Assembly (NCBI GenBank): GCA_900545505.1 | Contig: UQZC01000011.1 | Location: 1 to 16,584, forward strand | Length of the DNA stretch: 16,584 bases | Direction: 5' to 3' | Origin: an uncultured Collinsella sp. | GTDB lineage: Bacteria; Actinomycetota; Coriobacteriia; Coriobacteriales; Coriobacteriaceae | Shown here: piece after piece, positions 13,393-16,584 of the stretch | Layout: every line of letters begins with the position of its first letter | How positions within the stretch are numbered: position 1 is the first letter of the stretch | Notes under the pieces: model-generated | Told to the model about the DNA's origin: nothing | The model's input: the letters and a program-made list of their open reading frames with translations, nothing else | The model's database searches: none | Position numbers and translations under genes: made by a program

Positions 13393-14282
13393 CTTGCGCT
13401 CTCTCCGCCATACAACACGTTAAGAAAAGACGAGCGCTTCTTGCCAATTGGGCGGCAAGAAGCGCTCGTCTTTTGCATTTTCATCCCGTTGTCACCGACC
13501 CTTGCGAGAAACCGGAAAAAGCCGCTGACAGAAGGGTCCCTCAAATCGTTGTAGCCCAGCATATAGCCGCGACTTGTGACCTGCAGACGGCTGTCCCACG
13601 TGCCGATTTCCTTGGCGGCATCCGAAACCGCAAAATATGCACCCACATCCTTGATTTTTGCAGTCTTAAGCCATGTTTTTGCGATCATCTTTACTGCCGT
13701 CCGATTGGCAGCATCAAAGACCAGCACACCGCCGGGGAAAGCGTCCGCCATCCCCCGCACCAGTTCCCGGACCTGCTGGGTCAGGAAGTAATAGAACACC
13801 CCGGAGGCAAAGAACACCGTCCCGCCGGAGGCATCGATTTTGCCAAACCATGCGGTGTCTTTCAGGTCGCAGAGGATATTTTGTTCCCGATCCCCGGCGG
13901 GCAGTAGCTGCTGCCGCAAGGCGATTACATCCGGGAAGTCCAGATTGTAAATCTTGCATCTACCGTTGTCGCAGGTTCTGCCGGTGTTGTCCAGCCCACA
14001 GCCCAGATTGACCACCGCCGCATTGGGGTGGCCTTTCAGGTAATCCCGCACCTCGAAAGCAAGATCACTCTGCCGCATGGCCACCTCCAGCGCACCAAAG
14101 CGCTGCATCAGACTGCGGGAGTTTTTCTCTGCCTCTGAAAAGTCGTAGTCGATCTGGTCGAGCAGACGAACCGCTGTTTCATCCCTGTAAAGGTTCGGGT
14201 ACAGCTCCGTACACAGCTTTCGGGAATACAGCGGGAGGATCAGCGTCTCCTGCACGGTGTTTTTCTCAATTTTACATTTCAT
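13314..14282 (-). CDS. PPM/TcmP-type SAM methyltransferase with chimeric C-terminus
   Basis: A class I SAM-dependent O-methyltransferase of the leucine-carboxyl/TcmP-like group. The SAM motif VVNLGCGLDNTGR (about 91-103) is followed by YNLDFPDVIALRQQ (the acidic residue of motif II). The start at 14282 is preceded by AAGGAACCT. The native part runs to about residue 269 (GFFRFLARVGDNGMKMQ at 13473-13475), where relatives end within a few residues. Here no stop occurs: the frame runs through the ROK terminator hairpin and 79 bp into the antisense of the ROK gene, adding a foreign tail of about 53 residues. If the terminator works on this strand, the mRNA ends before a stop codon. Last gene of the cassette; the methyl acceptor is unknown. 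Confidence 0.8.
   Translation of the reverse strand: MKCKIEKNTVQETLILPLYSRKLCTELYPNLYRDETAVRLLDQIDYDFSEAEKNSRSLMQRFGALEVAMRQSDLAFEVRDYLKGHPNAAVVNLGCGLDNTGRTCDNGRCKIYNLDFPDVIALRQQLLPAGDREQNILCDLKDTAWFGKIDASGGTVFFASGVFYYFLTQQVRELVRGMADAFPGGVLVFDAANRTAVKMIAKTWLKTAKIKDVGAYFAVSDAAKEIGTWDSRLQVTSRGYMLGYNDLRDPSVSGFFRFLARVGDNGMKMQKTSASCRPIGKKRSSFLNVLYGGESASYASVLLASSAAPRIPWSPPQPGAQM
13425..13474. terminator. Strong bidirectional terminator after the ROK gene
   Basis: A perfect 21-bp stem (13425-13445 with 13454-13474) has an 8-nt loop, with A-run and T-run ends so it can act in both directions. It lies 32 nt after the ROK stop. On the minus strand it falls inside the reading frame of the methyltransferase at 13314-14282. 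Confidence 0.95.
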
Positions 14283-14293
14283 AGGTTCCTTCC

Positions 14294-14359
14294 TCAGTGA
14301 ATAAAAACTGTCATAATTGCCGCCAGCACAGCCGCTATAACCGTCATGCCTATCGCCAT
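14294..14359 (-). CDS. Possible 21-residue hydrophobic peptide between methyltransferase genes
   Basis: ATG at 14359 to TGA at 14294 encodes MAIGMTVIAAVLAAIMTVF followed by IH, a single membrane-like segment. Protein-like residues continue in frame upstream (TGIFASIPH) without a usual start codon. The original small ORF may have begun closer to the methyltransferase stop at 14398 and lost its start by a frameshift (a neighbouring frame reads DIKHGH at the same place). It fills the 115-bp gap between two co-directional genes. No family recognised. Confidence 0.35.
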   Translation of the reverse strand: MAIGMTVIAAVLAAIMTVFIH

Positions 14360-14397
14360 GTGCGGGATGGATGCAAAAATGCCCGTGCTTGATGTCC

Positions 14398-15003
14398 TTA
14401 CTTCCGCGCCGTGACGCAGAGCCACTTTTTCTTTTTGCGTATCTGCACCTCGTGAAAACCCGCCTGCTCCAGACACGCCTGTAATTCAATGCCCTTGTAG
14501 ATGGTCATGCCGCCGATGGTCTGCGTCCACCTCTCGTCCTTGTCCGTATCGCCATTGCTCTCGTTGCAGATAAGAATTGTCCCGCCTGGCTTCAGCGTCC
14601 GCCAGACCTCACGGAAGCATCGGCGCAAATCAGGCCAGAAATAGACGGTCTCAAAGGCCGTGACAGCATCGAAGTAGCTATCCTCAAACGCCATATCCGC
14701 CACGCTGCCTTGCAGAACGGCGCAACGCCCCTCCTGAATCGCAATTCGGTTGAGCTTTCTAGTCTTCTCCACGCTGACGGGCGAATAGTCGATGCCCTTG
14801 ACGACGCCATGCGGGCATTTTTTCAGCAGCCGTTTTATGTTCGCCCCGCCGCCGCAGCCGCAATCCAGCACCTTGGCATTTGGTGCAAGTCGTAGAAATC
14901 GAAGTCCCCACCGCGCCACAGGGCTGTGGCCCAGATTCATCATGGCAACCATAAGTTTTCCGCTGAGGCCCACGGGCTTGCGGGCGTTTTCAAAGAACGA
15001 CAT
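14398..15003 (-). CDS. Class I SAM-dependent methyltransferase (UbiE/Methyltransf_11-like)
   Basis: A 201-aa cytoplasmic methyltransferase. Motif I is VLDCGCGGGANI (about 44-55). The acidic motif II residue is in VKGIDYSP, followed by the AVTAFETVYFWPD and LKPGGTILICNE motifs. The ATG at 15003 is chosen because GGAGGGGCC precedes it closely; an earlier in-frame ATG is not supported. Its start lies inside the 3' end of the preceding methyltransferase gene (14-bp overlap), so translation is coupled. The Lys-rich C-terminus (RKKKKWLCVTARK) and codon use differ from the GC-rich neighbours to the left, consistent with transfer from a clostridial donor. Substrate unknown. Confidence 0.9.
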   Translation of the reverse strand: MSFFENARKPVGLSGKLMVAMMNLGHSPVARWGLRFLRLAPNAKVLDCGCGGGANIKRLLKKCPHGVVKGIDYSPVSVEKTRKLNRIAIQEGRCAVLQGSVADMAFEDSYFDAVTAFETVYFWPDLRRCFREVWRTLKPGGTILICNESNGDTDKDERWTQTIGGMTIYKGIELQACLEQAGFHEVQIRKKKKWLCVTARK

Positions 15004-15619
15004 CTGGCCCCTCCGATTTCGTGCATTCCGCATAGGTCAACGGGAACGAGGCCTTTAGCACCGCGCTTTTCTGCACCGCCCAGCCGTTTTGACGCAGGAA
15101 ACGTAGGTATTCCTCGCTTGTCCACCTGCTGTGGAGGGGGAATCCCGCCATACTCATGAAAAAGGCTTTTGCCTTGCCGGAAACCGAGCTCCCCGCGTGG
15201 GTGAAGGTTGGCGCGATGAGCACGCCGTCGTCCTTCAGCACCCGCCTGATTTCTTGCAGGGCCTTTTCCGGATGCGGCACTATGTGAAGCGCGTTGGACG
15301 CGATCACCACATCAAAGGACTTCTGTGCATAGGGCAGGCGGAACATATCTTGTACGGAAAAGTGCAGCTTTGCGGATTGATTGTCCCGCTTTGCTTCAAG
15401 GATCATCTTTGCAGAAGCGTCCGTAGCCTCGATGTGCGCCGCCGCATTTACGATGCTCTTTGCGATAAGCCCCGTGCCGGTGGCAACCTCCAGTACGGTT
15501 TTTGCTTTCACCACCGGCCTGATCAGCTCATACATCTTCCCATACGCCGCCCGGTCCTTTCGCATGAAACGGTCGTACCGACCGGCATTCTTGTCCCAGA
15601 AGCCCTTGCGTTCGTGCAT
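14990..15619 (-). CDS. Class I SAM-dependent methyltransferase (Methyltransf_11-like)
   Basis: A 209-aa methyltransferase, first gene of the cassette. Motif I is VLEVATGTGLIA (about 43-54), motif II ends in IEATDAS, then SVQDMFRLPYAQKSFDVVIA and LHIVPHPEKALQEIRRVLKDDG, all typical of the Methyltransf_11 group. The ATG at 15619 follows GGGGGCGATAGC; a TTG five codons earlier is an alternative. It lies directly downstream of a 22-bp inverted repeat that looks like a TetR-family operator, but no TetR gene is nearby. From memory, similar sequences are frequent in gut Clostridia and their mobile elements, so horizontal acquisition is likely. Methyl acceptor unknown. Confidence 0.9.
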   Translation of the reverse strand: MHERKGFWDKNAGRYDRFMRKDRAAYGKMYELIRPVVKAKTVLEVATGTGLIAKSIVNAAAHIEATDASAKMILEAKRDNQSAKLHFSVQDMFRLPYAQKSFDVVIASNALHIVPHPEKALQEIRRVLKDDGVLIAPTFTHAGSSVSGKAKAFFMSMAGFPLHSRWTSEEYLRFLRQNGWAVQKSAVLKASFPLTYAECTKSEGPDVVL

Positions 15620-15634
15620 TGCTATCGCCCCCAA

Positions 15635-15656
15635 ATAGTTAGAGACATCTAACTAT
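15635..15656. promoter_or_regulatory. Orphan TetR-type operator of the methyltransferase cassette
   Basis: Arms of 9 bp, ATAGTTAGA (15635-15643) and TCTAACTAT (15648-15656), are separated by GACA. On the minus strand the dyad contains TATAGT, usable as a -10 box, and lies 16 nt before the first methyltransferase start. Size and form suit a TetR-family dimer; no such regulator is encoded in the window. Confidence 0.6.
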
Positions 15657-15876
15657 AACACACGAATCATGCAGTAAGTCCTTGTGTCCGTTCATGAGAG
15701 GCTCGGAGTGAAACGGAATGTTGGGGAGATCGCCCCTGGCAAGCTTGGCCTCATAGTCCGTGACCGCCTCGGCGATGCTGTCTTCCTGGTCGTGAAAGAC
15801 GAGTGTGAGCAGGTAGTAGCGAGCCTTGTCGCCGCGGTCCGCTCTCGTCGACGAAGATGCTGAGCCCCCAGGCCAA
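15639..15876 (-). pseudogene. Truncated and frameshifted DUF3800-domain gene
   Basis: From a TTG at 15876 with AGGAG 6 nt upstream, the frame reads LSIFVDESG, the hallmark start of DUF3800 (nuclease-like domain common near mobile elements and defence genes). At about 15835-15840 the match jumps to another frame, which continues with DRGDKARYYLLTLVFHDQ and later LPNIPFHSEPLMNGHKD, the expected next DUF3800 motifs. The shift fits a 2-nt deletion next to the GAGAGC codons. Similarity stops near 15678, and the second frame runs into the methyltransferase operator and stops at 15639. So only about the first 65 of perhaps 200 or more residues remain, cut by arrival of the methyltransferase cassette or by deletion. 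Not functional. Confidence 0.7.
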
Positions 15877-15899
15877 TGGGGACTCCTAATGGAATGGAT

Positions 15900-15927
15900 A
15901 AAAAAATAGCCGGGGGACTCCCCCGGC
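15900..15927 (-). terminator. Rho-independent terminator on the minus strand
   Basis: GCCGGGGG and CCCCCGGC (15909-15916 with 15920-15927) form an 8-bp GC stem with a 3-nt loop. Read on the minus strand it is followed by TA and seven T residues (complement of 15900-15906). It closes the excisionase transcript 14 nt after the small ORF ending at 15941 and separates it from the DUF3800 remnant. Confidence 0.9.
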
Positions 15928-15940
15928 ACTTGGAGGTAGC

Positions 15941-16111
15941 TCAATGGGCCACCAGTAACCTTATAGCATACTCTAACGGTAAGTGCAGGGGGGCGAGCCG
16001 GTACATGGCGTCGCGGCTGATGCGCAGCATCGCGCACGCCTCGTCGGCGCCGAATATCGCGTTGGTCGATGCGATGAGCCTCATCTGGCTCCTGCTAATG
16101 CTCTTGGTCAT
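15941..16111 (-). CDS. Small helix-turn-helix protein, excisionase-like or its remnant
   Basis: A 56-aa reading frame from ATG 16111 to TGA 15941. The middle part GADEACAMLRISRDAMYRLA has the pattern of the N-terminal HTH of excisionase/MerR-like (HTH_17) proteins. The next part (LPLEYAIRLLVAH) lacks the usual 'GR..rf' wing, so it may be shortened. GAGGAC a few nt upstream can serve as ribosome site. It ends just before a strong terminator, which supports its being the last gene of a short transcript from 16408. Too small for a firm family assignment. Confidence 0.5.
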   Translation of the reverse strand: MTKSISRSQMRLIASTNAIFGADEACAMLRISRDAMYRLAPLHLPLEYAIRLLVAH

Positions 16112-16193
16112 GGTCGTCCTCGAGCTCCTCTCGTCTCGAGGCTCCCTCGCGTGCCCGGCCGCGGGCGGCTCCCGGGGCGGTCGCCGTCGTCAT
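16095..16193 (-). CDS. Possible 32-residue ORF coupled to the excisionase gene
   Basis: Its ATG overlaps the TGA of the excisionase gene (ATGA at 16190-16193), and its own stop lies 17 nt inside the next ORF, giving a chain of overlapping frames. The product is Arg/Glu-rich (GASRREELEDDHDQEH at the end) with no known domain. It may be a translated spacer or the frameshifted front of the 15941-16111 gene rather than an independent protein. Confidence 0.3.
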   Translation of the reverse strand: MTTATAPGAARGRAREGASRREELEDDHDQEH

Positions 16194-16408
16194 TTCCTGC
16201 CGCCCCTCGACTCGATGTAGGCGTCCACCGACGCCCTCGAAACCAGGAGCTTCCTTCCGAGCCTGTACGAGTCGATCTCTCCCGGCCAGATGAGGTCGTA
16301 TGCCTTACTCCGGCTCGCCCCCATGTACTCCTGCATCTCGATCACCGTCATCCACTCGTCGCGGCCCCGGTTGCCCTCGGGCGCGGCGCATTTCGTAGCG
16401 TGCGCCAT
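16190..16408 (-). CDS. Excisionase-family DNA-binding protein (HTH_17)
   Basis: A 72-aa small DNA-binding protein of the excisionase/MerR-like winged HTH type. MTVIEMQEYMGASRSKAYDL is the first helix-turn-helix, followed by the wing motif YRLGRKLLVSRASVDAYIES, in the classical order. The start is the ATG at 16408 with GGAGGC 5 nt upstream. Such proteins act as recombination directionality factors or small regulators in integrative elements, or as generic HTH proteins. Integrase is not in the window, so the role is inferred. Upstream lie two 12-bp direct repeats. Confidence 0.85.
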   Translation of the reverse strand: MAHATKCAAPEGNRGRDEWMTVIEMQEYMGASRSKAYDLIWPGEIDSYRLGRKLLVSRASVDAYIESRGGRK

Positions 16409-16433
16409 GGTTGCCTCCAATCTTTCCGCGCGA

Positions 16434-16471
16434 TACGTCTGCGCGGTCCTGTGTGCGTTTACGTCTGCGCG
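16434..16471. repeat. Pair of 12-bp direct repeats upstream of the excisionase gene
   Basis: TACGTCTGCGCG occurs at 16434-16445 and again at 16460-16471, a period of 26 bp (about 2.5 helical turns). They lie 26-63 bp before the excisionase start. They may be binding sites for the excisionase-like protein or another regulator. Confidence 0.7.
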
Positions 16472-16584
16472 ACGATTGAACCGCCTGACGGCGATTGACA
16501 CGCCCGACAGGAGCGGAGATGGGTCGAGGGGGGTCGAGCTGGTCGGGCCTTCACGAAACGGCCATGAGCCGTACGCCTTAGCTG
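16472..16584. other. Right-edge region without a recognised gene
   Basis: No supported gene. A G-rich stretch near 16517-16536 contains GGGTCGAG twice in close succession (a short direct repeat). The window ends before any neighbouring gene is visible. Confidence 0.3.

Noticed and set aside
15941..15980. Minus-strand text resembling a Cas9 tracrRNA (GTTAGAGTATGCTATAAGG, then a hairpin and T-run)
   Set aside because: It is read naturally as codons of the 56-aa HTH-like ORF, and no cas gene or CRISPR repeat is present in the window.
15983..16498. 171-codon plus-strand frame across the excisionase region
   Set aside because: Pro/Arg/His-rich shadow; the minus strand has the recognised HTH protein with a proper ribosome site.

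Overview
This 16.6 kb window looks like chromosome from a high-GC anaerobic actinobacterium of the Coriobacteriia, most likely Collinsella or a close relative. I infer this from codon use, from the housekeeping proteins (YchF, GuaA, cytoplasmic asparaginase) and from the mannose-family PTS locus. No rRNA, tRNA or CRISPR array was found.

Left part (1-5220) is ordinary chromosome. It holds ychF, a small DUF1648-type membrane protein, a divergent pair (small unknown protein and XRE-type HTH protein) sharing a perfect 24-bp palindrome, type I L-asparaginase on the minus strand, and guaA with a strong terminator. Positions 5218-5880 are a gene-poor scar with short degraded pieces, one of them recognisable as an internal fragment of a 5'-methylthioadenosine/S-adenosylhomocysteine nucleosidase.

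Middle part (5870-13474) is one coherent sugar-use locus on the plus strand: a LevR-like PRD/EIIA/AAA+ regulator; mannose-family PTS EIIB, EIIC, EIID and EIIA; a cytoplasmic DUF2961/GH172 glycoside hydrolase; and a ROK-family fructokinase-like kinase, closed by a 21-bp-stem terminator. I infer that the PTS imports and phosphorylates a short, probably fructose- or arabinofuranose-containing glycoside, GH172 opens it inside the cell, and the ROK kinase phosphorylates the free sugar. The regulator keeps the two histidines expected for PTS control. Its AAA+ domain, however, lacks the GAFTGA loop and the acidic Walker B pair, so it probably does not work as a sigma-54 activator.

Right part (13475-16584) is accessory DNA read on the minus strand. 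A three-gene SAM-methyltransferase cassette with a clostridial look and an orphan TetR-type operator sits between the ROK terminator and a truncated, frameshifted DUF3800 gene. The last methyltransferase has lost its own stop codon and reads through the terminator hairpin into antisense of the kinase gene. At the far right are an excisionase-like gene, two tiny ORFs, a minus-strand terminator and a pair of 12-bp direct repeats. Together these look like the worn end of an integrated element.
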